This document shows positions 31,341 to 42,853 of a DNA stretch of 64,000 nt, in pieces (position 1 is the stretch's first letter; the number at the start of each line of letters is the position of its first letter). The stretch covers positions 3,052,001 through 3,116,000 of the forward strand of contig JBBDHG010000054.1 in the NCBI GenBank assembly GCA_037951165.1. Direction: 5' to 3'. The notes beneath the pieces were generated by a model, which had not been told where the DNA came from, did not search any database, and worked only from the letters and a program-made list of their open reading frames with translations. This DNA is from Lophius americanus (Eukaryota > Chordata > Actinopteri > Lophiiformes > Lophiidae). Made by a program: the position numbers and the translations under genes.

Positions 31341-34300
31341 ACAAAGGATCTGCGGCAGTTTATAATGTCAAGGATTCCATTATATACCTTTTGGAGATAT
31401 AATAACACAAAAAATAATTAGATATGTAAAAATAAGAAAATGAAAGGAACAAGATTAGACACCTTGGGGCCCCTACAAAGCATGTGTGATAACTCATAAA
31501 AACATATCCTGTGATTTTTTTCGGGGGGGTCAAAGATCAACTGTACTCCCTATCAAACCGGTTACATATGGTTTATGAAAACGGAGTGCCCAGAGTATGA
31601 CCCCCTACATGACCCAATAAGTGTCAATTCTTAATGAACATTCAAGGTCGAAAACTGAATTATTTTATTTATAAGGACAAGACACACAACAATTTAATCT
31701 GATTGTTTACAAATCATGATATATTGCAAAAAATCTAATCATGGGTTACTTGACCGAAATTAATCAGCCACAATTAAAGCGCCACATAATCCATCAAACG
31801 AGTTCACTCGACCTGACAAGTTAGAAACCATGCAAAGAAACCTTAATGTCTAACTTGAAATAAACCTCACGACGAAGCTTCTTCGCCAAGTTCTCTGAAA
31901 ACGTGATGAGCCGAGAGTTGAGGAGACCCCCGTTGGTATGCAGAGATAAATGAGGGTAGTGATAGTGACTGCATATGATATACTATACACTTCAGTGCCA
32001 TAAATGTCATGTTTCAAAAATAGTTCTTATCAAAAAGTTTTTGTCTTTTTTTTGTTTTTTTTACATAAAACAAATATTTTTTTCTCTAGCTTATACAAGG
32101 ACACTTAAGGCCAGGTTACTGACAATAATTACAAAGGAAAAAAAACATCATAGTGCTGCTGATGTTACTCATGGGATAAGATTTGCCAGAGCAGAATTAC
32201 TCATCGGTGCTGTGCTTTCAACAAGTGCTTACAGTAAAATGTTAAATTTTGAGTCATATCCATCCATAATCTATTTGATTGACATCCACTGAAGCCGAGG
32301 TTTACATAGAAGAAGCCAAATGAACATTTTCTAAGGGTGTGGGGCTTTTCATTAACAACAGAAGCGTAAAAGTTAATCCCACCATAACGCAGAGGAAACA
32401 GCTTTAACCTCCCAAAACAATGTGTCCATAAGGGTGAACTTTCTCCTGATTGTGAGTGACGGGATATATACACACACACACACACATCTCTTAAGCGAGT
32501 GAATTGACTCATTGCTGTAATAACAATGTAATAAATGTAATTAATGCTGGAAAACTGATTAACGTGCCCAAATATTGACAAAAAGTGTCTCTTGCACAAG
32601 ACTTGTCACTCTATTGACACCAAGATCCAACAATACATTTCAGAACATAAAAAATATACAAAGTATTTACAGCAGAATCTTCTCTATGGATGCTCATGGG
32701 AATGATCGACGAGGGACAAAAATGTATTGTTTGATGATTGACGCGGCTGCTGTGTCCCTGATAGTCAGTAGACTCGTAAGGAGAGGGAGCTAAACATCAC
32801 AATTTGATATAAAACAGTGTGTTCCACAATAGCATATAAGACGTCACACATTCATGTACACGAGGAAAAAAAAAACAGAAGAGACTTTACTCAACTGCGT
32901 TTTCTTCAACAAGCCCTGGGCAGATGTAGCTTATGACTGAGTCCTAGAATAAAAACCCTCCAAACATGATTCTGCACTCATATACACACACTGCAGCACG
33001 ATGAAAATAACGTTTCCTTCAAACTACAGGTAAAGGCTTGACAGCAAACTCGGGGCTATTTTCGTGATAATAGTCTGAACGTGATGGGAAAAATGAAATA
33101 GCTTGCAGATTTACAGAATATGAAGAGGCATATTGCTTATGTGTTAAGTTGAATTAGAATTAGACTATGGACTAAAGAGAAATGCATAAACAACAAGGAG
33201 CAAAGAAACACCTGGAATATAAAAAAGGCACAGATGCAAAACTAAAAACCTGGAAAACCTCATTTTCTATCTTTCAAAATATATCCTTAATAAAAAGATA
33301 TTTCAAAGGGGTCTCATACCGTTGTTTATCCAAACTGTGTGCATCTTCCAAGAAGAAAAACAATCAAATGTCCAAGGACACTGTGACAAAAGCAAAGAGT
33401 CGTCTTTAGTTTCTTTTTAACCCAAATCCTTCGCTGATTGGTCAGTTTCAGAAAATCTCACTGATCGAAAAGTTTACTTTTAAGCACAGGTATAATAAAA
33501 ATTGCTCCACTGTGAAAGTTCATGCCAAATTCCCTGAAGTGTAATATGTACAAATTCTTCTTAAGTAATTTCACTAAAACTTGCCTATTATTGAGGGAAA
33601 ATACAACAATTATCCTGCAAGCATTTTATGTTTGCAGCTAAATATCTATTAAATCCAATAAAGCCCAACCTTTTTTATTATGCAGCCTGTCCTGCACTGA
33701 AGTCAAATTCATAAAAAGCAGTGCAAGGGTATACTTTAATTCACATAATGTTAAACAATTTAAGAATAATAGCTGCAATTTTCTTTTTTGGCTATGGCAC
33801 CGATCAAAGTAGGTCTAATCTGCCGATGGAAAACAAAACTAGATCCATAGTTCAGTCTTACACAGATTTTCTGGAAACACCCGTCTCAGGTGGGAGTAAA
33901 GTGACGAGGTAAATAATAAATCATGATCTAATCAAGGTGTGGTCTCAGTAGGCAATTTAACAGGAGTTACACAGCTGGAATAAAAGGGGAGGTAGATGCT
34001 TAAGAGCAAAGTGGCGCTATAAATAGGGGGCCTTTAATCAGTGGAAATGTTGCATTCAGCAGCGAGAGTGCCATAGGCCGGGCTCAAACCACAGGAGTTA
34101 ACAATTGTGAAATGGGGTTTGACCTTCATGACCGAGTATTTTCTCTCTATCTTCTTCAAATATGCACCTGCTATAAGTTTGAGAATAGTGGGGCATCTAA
34201 AACTCCATGATTTCATTATGATTCTTGCCTAGTTCCCTCAGCTTCTCCAGAGCCTTGTGTTAACTCTGCAGAAGCCCTGGAACGGCAATGAATTGCGTCA

Positions 34301-35166
34301 CGCAATGAAATGCAACATTGCATGACAATGCTGCAGTAGCGTTCGGCTAACCTTACACTGGTAGAAGAGAAAAACAGAAGATTGGACGAGCAAATTGTTG
34401 TAAAGAAGGTTCCGCGAGAACTAAGGGATGAGTGTGTTGGTTTAAAAATCTGTCTGCTAGCTGACGTTAGCCTAAAAGGCTAAAGTGTTTACTGTTGCTT
34501 GGCAACACTATCCCCTGCTACGGGATGAAAGCACAGACATAATCACCCACATTTTCACATTTGAGTGAAAGCAGCGAGCAACTGGATTGTGAAACGCCTC
34601 ACACTAGCGGATATTCTGGGCTGAACGTCGGGACTGGGCAAGACCGGTCCAGATGGAGTCCGACCATCTATGTATTAAGCCCTACTGTGGACAAAGAGGA
34701 CCAACTAAGTACCTAGATTGTCAGCAGGGGTGAATTAAGGTATGAAAGGCCTGATTCTCCTTTAGCTTGAGCCCGGCTTAAGAGTGAAAATTCTAATTAA
34801 GTGATCATTCTGATAAGAAACTGATTAAACAATCATTAAAGGTAAATTCTACAACAATGGTTTTCTTGCGTTACACTTTGGTCACTTGATCTCTCAAAGT
34901 ACATTCTGGAGCAAGAAATAATACCCTGCAGGATTACAATCCTTCTCTAAAGGGTAAATTATTCATTATTAATCATCGATTTCCATTATTTTATTACGAG
35001 GTTAAACTTAAAATCAAAATCATTGGTTTGATATAAAGCAAAAATATTTAGAGAAGGAGCAAAAGGTTGCAGTGGAGCTTGTTTGGCAAAACAGGAGATG
35101 TGATAAAGTGCTGCTAAAATTATAAACAAATGTTACCCCCTGCCCCACACTAAACCCTCTCTCCCT

Positions 35167-36798
35167 TCAGCCAAAGGTTTCACTGGATGTAACATCCGGA
35201 GAGCAGTTCAGCTGAGATCTGGTCTCCGTCACTCTTACTAAGGGGAATTCTGAAAAGTCTGTGCTGTGTCCTCGAAGACTTAATTGTCCGTTGGCAACAG
35301 TAAACTGTGAGGAGGATCCAGATCTCGATGCCTGGAAATGAGATTTGAAGTTCTGATCGAAGGAGCTTATTTGAAACGTTTGCAGGATGCCTTGCGAGGG
35401 GTCTGTCTTTTTGGAGGGCGACACCTGTTCCAGGAAGTCCTCATCGGCTGGAGACACCTCAGAGGGAGGGGTGGTTTCATCTCCTGAAAATGAGAACGAG
35501 TGCTGCGAGTCACCGACGAGTAATCCGAAGTGAGGTTTCTCTAAAGTGGACCTGAGCGGGGAGCTCATCCCTGATTTGAACCTACTGGGGGAAGGGAACT
35601 GTTTCTCAGTGGAGAACAGAGGCTGTCCTGCTAAGGTGGGATTCTCAGAGACCAAACTGAGGCTCTGGCTTGTCAGGTAGCTGTCATTCTGGCTGGTCCT
35701 CTCCAGCGCTTGCTGGAGAAACTTGGAGTATTCTTGGAGGAGGCTCACCTTCTCAGTAGCCGGCTGAGTCTGAGCACTGGAGGCTCCAAGGCTCTCCATG
35801 GGGCTGCTGTCTGACACATCGGAGGAATTGATGGAAATACTGGACGTAACCTCTGTGTCCGCCACGCTGAAGGAAATGTCTGACTGCCCGTTGGCTTTGT
35901 TAGAGTAATGGTCCAACAGCGTCTGCAAAACTTCATCCGGCAACACATTCTTGTCGTGCGTCACCTTAATCTCTGCGTTGATGGGCTGGGGTTCCAGAAT
36001 GGTGGCAGGCACAGTCTCGTCGATAACGGTTGACACAACAGTTTGTGTAACAGGCGGCTGTGAAGAAACGCTGCTTGTGTTGAGGCTGTAATCCCGACTG
36101 TTGTTGGTCATGGCGGCCTGGAGGTAACGCTTCTTCTTGAGAAACTGCATGGCGTCATCGTAGTTTGTGCTGTTGGCGGCTGGCTTCACCGGTCCCCCTT
36201 GAAGAGTCTCGACCGACTCCAGCTCAGTGTTGCTCTCTACGTCTAATAATCCTTGCTTGTCAACGATCTCAAAAGTGTACTGGGTGACTTTAGGATTCTC
36301 CTCAAAGGAAGCCAGCGAGGACAGGCAGGAAGGAGTTTGCTCACTCAGCTGTTTCAGACTCCTCTTGGGGATTTTCTTCAGGACTAATTTGGGTGGAGTC
36401 GCGTCTTCTGATGACACGTCTCCCTCCTGGTGTTGAACAGCCGTTTCTTCGCTGAGCTCCACGGAGTAGTCTGCGATCACGTACTCGTGTTTGACTTTGG
36501 AGCACATGGCATAGAGGGGTAGACCCTCCACTTTACTCTGTCTCTGCTCCTCCTTGTCCTCCGTTTCTGTAATGACTGCAGGGTGCCCGTCCATCTGGGC
36601 GGAAGCGTCTGAACTTTTGTCTGTACACTTTTGCCGTTTCTTCTTAGGGAGTGAGCACTCCTTGGTGAGAAAAGGGAGGCCTACAGAGTCTGTGTCACGC
36701 ATGGGCCCGACTTTAGCAGCCATCCTGTTGGTCTTCCTCTCTCGGTTTTCGTGACACATCCGTCTGTGCTTTAGAACCCGGTCTGTTCTGGAGAAGTA
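35167..36798 (-). CDS. znf148: znf148 coding exon 6 (finger 4 end and long C-terminal tail)
   Basis: One 1,632-base exon, acceptor ATCCGCAG|TACTTC. It starts 'YFSRTDRVLKHRRMCHEN' and encodes 543 residues to TGA at 35,169-35,167. The C-terminus 'FSEFPLVRVTETRS...SSETFG' is the family ending. Confidence 0.98.
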   Translation of the reverse strand, partial: YFSRTDRVLKHRRMCHENRERKTNRMAAKVGPMRDTDSVGLPFLTKECSLPKKKRQKCTDKSSDASAQMDGHPAVITETEDKEEQRQSKVEGLPLYAMCSKVKHEYVIADYSVELSEETAVQHQEGDVSSEDATPPKLVLKKIPKRSLKQLSEQTPSCLSSLASFEENPKVTQYTFEIVDKQGLLDVESNTELESVETLQGGPVKPAANSTNYDDAMQFLKKKRYLQAAMTNNSRDYSLNTSSVSSQPPVTQTVVSTVIDETVPATILEPQPINAEIKVTHDKNVLPDEVLQTLLDHYSNKANGQSDISFSVADTEVTSSISINSSDVSDSSPMESLGASSAQTQPATEKVSLLQEYSKFLQQALERTSQNDSYLTSQSLSLVSENPTLAGQPLFSTEKQFPSPSRFKSGMSSPLRSTLEKPHFGLLVGDSQHSFSFSGDETTPPSEVSPADEDFLEQVSPSKKTDPSQGILQTFQISSFDQNFKSHFQASRSGSSSQFTVANGQLSLRGHSTDFSEFPLVRVTETRSQLNCSPDVTSSETFG

Positions 36799-39700
36799 CT
36801 GCGGATGGAGGACAGAATACATGATTTTAATGTAGCAGTAGATCACATCTTATGCAGTCATGAACCTCAGGTGAGGCTATAGAAACGAGTCAACGAGTCA
36901 CAAAGACACCAAAACTTCCGGAGGTACTAAATAAAAGCCTCTAGACAACAATATTTCAGTTTTCTTTTTAAGAAGATTTGCAAGAATTTAACTGAAGACT
37001 TTTGACTTTGTTATTATGGTGTATGGAATCTTGATTGATGAGGGAAAAAATTGTTTAAATGCAGCATTAGAAGCCCAATGCATTACCTGGCAGCTTCATC
37101 TCCGGCATCCTTCTACCAGTAGATCAACTATCCCTCCTCTATACGTGTCCAAACCATCTCTTTTTGGCCTCTCTTACTTTGTCTTCAATGTGTCAAACCT
37201 GGGCTGTCCTTCTGATGTGTTCGTTTTTAATCCTGTCCATCCTCACCACTCCAAAGAAAATAAACTTAACATCTTCAACTCTGCCTCCTCCAGCTCTGCC
37301 TCCTGGTCAGAGCCAGCGTCTCTAACCCACACAGCAGAGCTGCTCTCACTACCATCTTCTAAACCTTTCCCTTCACTCTTGCTGCAACTGTAACACATAG
37401 AATGTGAAAAAAAGTTAAGGGGCCTGAAATCTTTCAGAAAGCACAGTATTTTGAAGCCCTATTCGCACGAGATTCATTTTACCTGAGGACCTCATTTGAT
37501 TTAAAAATGACCCCCCCACGTCTGTGTCGTGGTGTGCCGTGCATTCGCATGGGACATATGATGATGTCAAGGCTCTCTGTAACATCAGCTGCTGCAACGA
37601 GGTCAGCTGTCAGCTCCGAGGGATGTGTCAGTCGGGGGTTCGGCAGGTCGGATTGACGGCTGGGCAGACAAAGGTCTCCAGCAGCGCGGGAATCGCCTCT
37701 TCACCCCTTTGCCCAGGCCAAACCTGTCCCTAAACCGGACAGTAGCCCACCCTCTGGAACCCTCACCTGGTATCCAGAGGGTGGACCGCAACCCGACCTT
37801 TAACACTACCCGGTTAAAGTTTGGACCGTTTCACCGGGTACGAGTCCGAAGCCGACCACTGCTGCCGCACTCCCCGGATACCAAACCCTCCAATGTCCCC
37901 TATACGTGCCTCCTGGGTCAAATACCAGTTCTGTGGCAACTCTAAGCCGTGTATTACTCGGCTCAGGTGTCGATGAAGCGCGCAGCTAGCTGCGAGAGCT
38001 GCTGTGAATTGCAGGACGCATTGATTATCGGCACCTCAACTGTGAAAACAGTATTTCAATATGTCCACAACCGCCATAGTTCCAGCGGGAAGAGAGGCAG
38101 AAAAAGTGAACAGAGGGGAAAAAAATTCATTCCACTTCCAAATCACTGAGTTGCCGATTTGCACAGGGCTAGAATTGTCACATGACCTCTGTTTTTGGGG
38201 AAATATGGTAGGTAATTTATGGCGGAAGTTTTACCCTACAGATAATAGGCATGGCACATCCACACGGGATTAATGTCACAGATGTCTTCTGCAGTAATTA
38301 CAAATGACCTCAGGTCCCCAGGTAATAATTGTCCCGTGTGATTTGTGCTAAAGACAATTAATATGACTACCGGTTCTTTTTCATTTGATCTTGCATCAAG
38401 TATCTGTCCTTGGAACATATCCAGTTGTCTTGTTGCTTCCTGAAACCCTAATCAGCTAGCAGAGACTCCTCTCACCTGGTGACAGTAGTCACACTGGTAA
38501 GGCTTCTCTCCGCTGTGAGTCCTCTTATGTCTCTCCATGTGGTACTTCTGAATGAACCTCATCCCACACTCATCACAGCGAAAGGGTTTCTCTCCTGAGT
38601 ACAATGTAAGAAAAGAGAAAGATAAGATGACTCCCCTGAGAGTGAAATGACTGCTGACTGCACTCCTCCTTTACTCACCGGTGTGGATTTTCTCATGTCT
38701 CTGGAGGAGATATTTCTGAATGAAGCGCATATCACACTGGCTGCACTGAAAGGGCTTCTCACCTGGAGTTCGAATAATATACAAATAAAATTCGAAACGC
38801 AATTTCTTTAAAATGTTGTCTGCTGTCAATATGTTTAATTGAAAAGCAGGAACGGCGGCTGAGGGAATCTTACCCGTGTGAATGAAGACGTGCCTCTGGA
38901 GATGATAGTTGGTTCTGAATGCAGCGTTACAGTGAACACAGACGTGACACTTGGGGTTCTGTATGCCCAATGACCCGTCGTCATTAATGCTTAGAATCTA
39001 CAAAAGCAAAAGGAAACAAAGACATGCAGTAGTGTTGCAAACATCTCCCTATAAAAAAAAAATCATTCTCACACACACCACGTGTCAGCCGGGTCATTTG
39101 AGAAATGAAATGTCTAGGATAAAGGTGGCACCTTTGCTGGTGAGTGCTGCTTCCTTTTCTTCTTCTTGGGACAGACCAGAGGGTCCTTCACTCCCCTTTT
39201 GTCCTTCTTGATCTGGCTCTGTGGCTCCGACAGCTTCAGCTCCTGCTTGATGCTTAACTGGAAAAGTGGGACATATCAACAAAACATTAGCAGGGCGCAC
39301 AAAGTACAAACCCATCATCCAGCAGCTTTTCAGGGTAAGCGAGGGGCAGCAGAGCAGGAGGCTCCATCTATACGAGGGGACCTCACTATAGAGCCGCTGC
39401 TTGTCCATATTACGAACCACCTGGTGTGGTTCAGACATCTTCTGAGGTTGGCCCCATAAGCACAGAATTGGTAGGTCCCAGAGAGCCGGGGAAATGGGAA
39501 AAAATAGCACATCTTTCAGCTTTTTTGAGCATCTGCTGAATCTGACACGTTTTAAATGAAATTGTCATATAAGTAAATACCTGTGTACTTTATTTTATTC
39601 AGAGGGCACCTGCATGTGACGAATAAAAGTCTATGTCAGATTTGTCAAACTCAAGGCCCTCAGGCCACATCCGGCCAGCACAGCAAGTATATCCGGCCAG

Positions 39701-41542
39701 GGAGATGATATCTAATCTTTATAAAAACTGGCTCCTTCGGTATACGACACAACCACCACATATACTGCAAATCCAAGAATGTCCTGCAAACAAATGGAGG
39801 GAGTCAGCGCTTCTCGCTGCTCCTCGGTTTTCAGATATCAGTGTTAATCAGCCCGGGAGGGTATAGAGATATGAAAAAAATGGAAACACTAAATAACAAA
39901 CGTATTAGTAAGACTAACGTGCATTATTAGTAAATAGACCGCAAGTTTTAATTAACCGGCGAGGTGCGATTCTCCTCTTCCAGCCGTTCAACAAGTATCA
40001 GTGCTGTGTTAAAAACAAGAAAACAAATGAAGTTTTCTGAGGAGCAGCTGCTCCTGACTGCAGGAATAGATATGAGTAGCAACTGACTACTTTTACTGCT
40101 TTATTGTGGCAGATAATAATCTCGCTGCCCGTTCATTGGAGTATATAGTAGATCTGTGTATAATTATATTTGTATATTACCCTTGAATAACATTTTCCAT
40201 ATCTGCATTCTTGGGGTGTGGGTTTGATATCAAAACATGAAACAAAATATAAAAACAATGGCTAAATCAACGCAATACTTTTATATCTGAAGTAAAACAA
40301 CTGCATGACTGAAAGTTGTTTCAAGTAGGGGAATATTGTTAGAACAAATCACAATGAAATTACTCTTTATTTTCAAAATGAATTATAATTGAACATTGAT
40401 TAATGACGTTCTCTTAAATATTTATTCTCTGTGCATTGTGACCACACCAGGCTGAACTATCACTTACACCCTCTGGCGTGTTGTATGTTTACGATGTAAA
40501 CACAAAGAATCAACAGTTCTGTGTCTTATTTTTATGCATTTGTGTTCTATACTTCCTCTAATGTCTACTGTAGTGATCGAGTGAGGGACAGAGACGGTGT
40601 TCACATTTGTGTCGACGCGCCGAGAATAGATTTATGACCAAAAGATTGACACAGAGAGACTTTGTTTCCTCTAGTGTTGTTTTTTATGTACAAAACGGCA
40701 AATGAACTGCGAGATAAACGTTTGTGTAATTAATGTAATTAATTTGAATCATTTTTGTTTGTTTTAATCTCTTATCTGTAACACAAACTGCTCCGGTGAA
40801 GACAAAGCTCTGTTCGGCCTTCTAAATGAAGAGGCTATAGACCTTTTAGCTCTGACGGAGAATGAGGTCATCCCTCACTGCAATATATTTATCAAGAGAA
40901 AACTATTCAACCATTCCCTGCGCACTGAAAGGACTCCTGCTTTTAAAAGGTATGCGACACACTATTATTGAATAAAATGTTAAATATGTTCTTCAATCTC
41001 AGATTATTTCAGAGCAAAAAGTAATCAACATTACTTATTCAGGAGACGGTTCAGGTGTATACAGAGTCAGCTGGACCGCAGGTGGGGATGTGACTGACTC
41101 CCTATCGGAAGGTGGAGCTTGTAGGAACAGTATCCACACAGATAATCTCAACAATACATGGACTTCTTCTTAACCAGCATGAACTCACTGGCACATGAAG
41201 CAAGCAGGGCAACTTATTGGTGAGTTTTAGGGGGAAATGCACTCCCACCTCGCCTCCTCCCTCCTCTTCTCCTCCTTCACCATTCTTTGTCATCTCCTCC
41301 TGCATCATAAGCTGCTCCGGAGGGACCAGGTCATGTGTCACCAGCGAGCTCCCGGTCAAGTCCTCATCTTCATCTTCATCGTCGTCATCCTCGGCCAACA
41401 GAGGGTGGTGTGCAAGCGATCGTTCACCCAGGGTCATCACCACCAGTCCTCCGCCACCGACCATCCCGACTCGCCCTCCTCCGTCTACCCCTCCGCTGCT
41501 GCACTTCAGCAGCATGCCCTCCAGCTTGTCCTCAGTGTTCAT
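35167..41542 (-). CDS. znf148: Zinc finger protein 148 (ZBP-89), full coding span, six coding exons joined
   Basis: This is a nuclear Krueppel-type transcription factor that in mammals binds GC-rich and CACCC-like promoter elements. Joined coding exons (minus strand): 41542-41189, 39257-39132, 38997-38874, 38762-38679, 38594-38476, 36798-35167. All phases agree and give 812 residues (human 794). Order: acidic N-terminus starting 'MNTEDKLEGMLLKC'; a Lys-rich basic stretch 'KKKKRKQHSPAK' (about 149-160); then four C2H2 fingers at residues 180-200, 208-228, 236-256 and 264-285, joined by TGEKPF/SGEKPY linkers. A long Ser/Thr-rich tail has the conserved blocks 'STNYDDAMQFLKKKRYLQAA', 'DKNVLPDEVLQTLLDHYS', 'SFSVADTEVTSSISINSS' and 'LLQEYSKFLQQALERTSQND'. 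All zinc ligands are present. I see no damage. The paralogue znf281 is excluded by the block order and the neighbouring slc12a8. Confidence 0.97.
37088..37392 (-). mobile_element. RTE LINE fragment
   Basis: The minus-strand complement of 'tggcagcttcatctccggca', 'cctctcttactttgtcttca', 'tctgcctcctggtcagagcc' and 'aacccacacagcagagctgc' matches the RTE reverse-transcriptase end at 110-1,070. Both ends are missing. Confidence 0.75.
37456..38349. mobile_element. Non-autonomous DNA transposon with terminal inverted repeats (putative)
   Basis: The left end 'gcacgagattcattttacct' + 'gaggacctcatttg' and the right end, read on the opposite strand, 'cacacgggacaattattacc' + 'tggggacctgaggtcatttg' are imperfect inverted copies about 45 bases long, 0.9 kb apart. 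No transposase is present. The interior is GC-rich and has a perfect 11-bp inverted repeat (37,748-37,783). The superfamily is not determined. Flanking target duplications are not clear. Confidence 0.5.
38476..38594 (-). CDS. znf148: znf148 coding exon 5 (zinc finger 3 and first half of finger 4)
   Basis: 119 bases, acceptor TACTCAG|GAGAGA and donor CACCAG|GTGAGA. It encodes 'FRCDECGMRFIQKYHMERH' and 'SGEKPYQCDYCHQ'. The intron interrupts finger 4 between its Cys and His pairs, as in mammals. Confidence 0.96.
38679..38762 (-). CDS. znf148: znf148 coding exon 4 (zinc finger 2)
   Basis: 84 bases, acceptor ACTCCAG|GTGAGA and donor ACCG|GTGAGT. It encodes 'FQCSQCDMRFIQKYLLQRH' plus 'EKIHTG', complete. 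Confidence 0.96.
38874..38997 (-). CDS. znf148: znf148 coding exon 3 (zinc finger 1)
   Basis: 124 bases, acceptor TTTGTAG|ATTCTA and donor CACGG|GTAAGA. It encodes 'ILSINDDGSLGIQNP' and the first C2H2 finger, with ligands Cys180, Cys183, His196 and His200. Confidence 0.96.
39132..39257 (-). CDS. znf148: znf148 coding exon 2
   Basis: 126 bases, acceptor TTTTCCAG|TTAAGC and donor GCAAAG|GTGCCA, phase 0 at both ends. It encodes 'LSIKQELKLSEP' through 'KKKKRKQHSPAK', a likely nuclear localisation signal. Confidence 0.93.
39258..41188. other. znf148 intron between coding exons 1 and 2
   Basis: Mostly plain AT-rich sequence, with one plus-strand exon-like open segment at 40,768-40,971. Confidence 0.5.
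40768..40971 (+). pseudogene. Exon-like coding remnant, possibly SAM-domain-like, antisense in znf148 intron
   Basis: An open frame of 67 codons without ATG reads 'GEDKALFGLLNEEAIDLLAL', then 'TENEVIPHCNIFIKRKLF'. The pattern of a short helix, acidic turn and 'LLALTENEV' recalls SAM domains of multi-copy fish genes. This is a weak resemblance. A donor-like AAAAG|GTATGC lies at 40,949/40,950, and the pyrimidine-rich stretch upstream could serve an acceptor at GTGAAG|AC (40,800/40,801). It could be a single stray exon, a retro-fragment or chance. Confidence 0.25.
41189..41542 (-). CDS. znf148: znf148 coding exon 1
   Basis: The exon runs from an acceptor at TTTTTCTAG|ATTCAGG (41,565) through 23 bases of leader to the ATG at 41,542. 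It encodes 118 residues with Gly-, Asp/Glu- and Met-rich stretches ('EDDDDEDEDEDLTG'). The donor is CCA|GTGAGT after '...LLHVP', which places the junction exactly as in human '...ALNVP|ISVKQE'. Confidence 0.93.
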
Positions 41543-42507
41543 TTTACATAGAGTAGTTCCTGAATCTAGAAAAAAAGAAAGAGAGAGAGATGGCTGAGGT
41601 TGTCAAGTTACATTTCAAAAAGCACATGTGAATACAGGAAAGCAGATCCCAAGCTAACCAATAACCCTGGATGGCGGGAATGCCATTGGAAGGTGAGGCT
41701 GCATGTTCTGTTTTTTCAAAACTCTCTCTGTCATCTCAAAACACAGCAACAAATCTGAGTTGTGTTGAAAGGGATGTGGGTCGGTGAGGGGCTACACACT
41801 ACGCAATAGTGTTGTGTACATGTTTTTGGTTTGGACAAGAACCATGGACTTCTGGAAGTGTGTTCAAAGAGAGATGAAAAAGATTTTGGGTTAAAAGTGC
41901 GATCTGGATCGGAGACTTGACACAATGGGTAGACTCCCAGATACAAATGGCTTTATGAAATGTATTCATCAGTGGAGAATTCTGCTTTTAATCGCATTGA
42001 AAATTATAACAGTTTCCTGGATGAAGCTGCAAACATAAAATAATGGAGAGAATAGCTAGAAAATGTCTTTTTCCATTAGATTCTGTTTATTTCTAATCTG
42101 AACGTATGTGTATCTCCTTGTGTTTGAGTTTCAGTGCTGAATGTTATGTTTGTCTATATGTGTGAAGTGTGAAATAACGCACATGAGCAAAAACCTCGAA
42201 GAAGGAAAGACGTTCAAAGTACATTTCCATTGTGAATCCTGATGTTAAGACCGCACAGATACTTCTGTTAAAGTGCCTAATAAGTAACTAACAAGGTGAG
42301 CGTACACTTCCAGGTTTCTCATGAGCTCTGTAAATTATGGTTGGTTATTATTCACATGTATAAAGGTCACTTTTAATTCAAAGCTGTAAGCCATGGGATC
42401 CGCAAGGCTGCCTCTTGTCTGGTTCCTCCACCCTATAAACGTGGTCTTTTTGCTCTGTCTTCATAAATGTTTTGACAAGCGCCAATAAGTTACATTCATC
42501 AGTTCAC

Positions 42508-42575
42508 TAATAATAATAATAACACATTGACTTTATAACGCACTTTGCATTGGGATCAAATCTCAAAGTGCTAAC
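42508..42575 (-). repeat. L2-type LINE 3' tail with (TAA)n
   Basis: 'taataataataataacacat' joined to 'tgggatcaaatctcaaagtg' is the same structure as at 1,283 and 46,127. Confidence 0.6.
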
Positions 42576-42810
42576 TAGCTCTTAGGATATATCAGCTATC
42601 CTACAAAAAACCCTTCTGAGTCCACATCTATTGCCAAAACCAAGGCTTTTGTAAATATTGTTTCAACTTTTGCAACAGGATACACAGATGATTCTGTAAT
42701 CTTAGAAACTGAAACTAAGGCTATGCACATAAACATACATATAATTATAAAAGACAGATGAGAACTTAGAATAGGCAATAGCATAGACAATATATATATA
42801 TAAATACAGA

Positions 42811-42814
<4 letters not shown>

Positions 42815-42850
<36 letters not shown>
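42815..42850. repeat. (TA)n microsatellite
   Basis: Uninterrupted TA run, with a shorter one just upstream at 42,791-42,800. Confidence 0.95.

Positions 42851-42853
<3 letters not shown>

Larger units (their letters stand above)
28401..35166. other. Intergenic region between slc12a8 and znf148
   Basis: No protein gene was found. It holds a fish repeat (28,690-29,285), a duplicate of the slc12a8 exon 2 acceptor region (30,231-30,326), a 52-base tandem repeat (30,499-30,638), one locus of a modular unknown repeat (30,740-31,340), a (TAA)n tract (30,111-30,134) and the znf148 3' flank. The 5' end of slc12a8 and the 3' UTR of znf148 must lie inside it. A minus-strand AATAAA at 34,990-34,995 is one candidate poly(A) signal for znf148. 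Confidence 0.5.
36799..38475. other. znf148 intron between coding exons 5 and 6
   Basis: It contains an RTE fragment (37,088-37,392) and a probable terminal-inverted-repeat element (37,456-38,349). The open frames at 37,016-38,149 fall inside these and are not genes. Confidence 0.6.

Noticed and set aside
33182..33912. Open frames in the intergenic region (75 and 63 codons)
   Set aside because: Lys/Ser-rich translations of AT-rich DNA with no domain, splice sites or promoter context.
35745..36754. Other frames inside the znf148 last exon
   Set aside because: They are shadows of the 543-codon frame.
37625..38149. Frames of 66-106 codons in the znf148 intron
   Set aside because: They fall inside the putative terminal-inverted-repeat element, and both strands are open because of its GC-rich composition.
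41189..41210. Alternative znf148 exon 1 donor at AATAA|GTTGCC
   Set aside because: It leaves the wrong phase and creates an immediate stop. The GTGAGT donor 20 bases on restores the conserved '..VP|LSIKQE' junction.
41217..41597. Plus-strand frames overlapping znf148 coding exon 1
   Set aside because: They are the antisense of the acidic and Gly-rich znf148 N-terminus, which has exact splice and family support on the minus strand.
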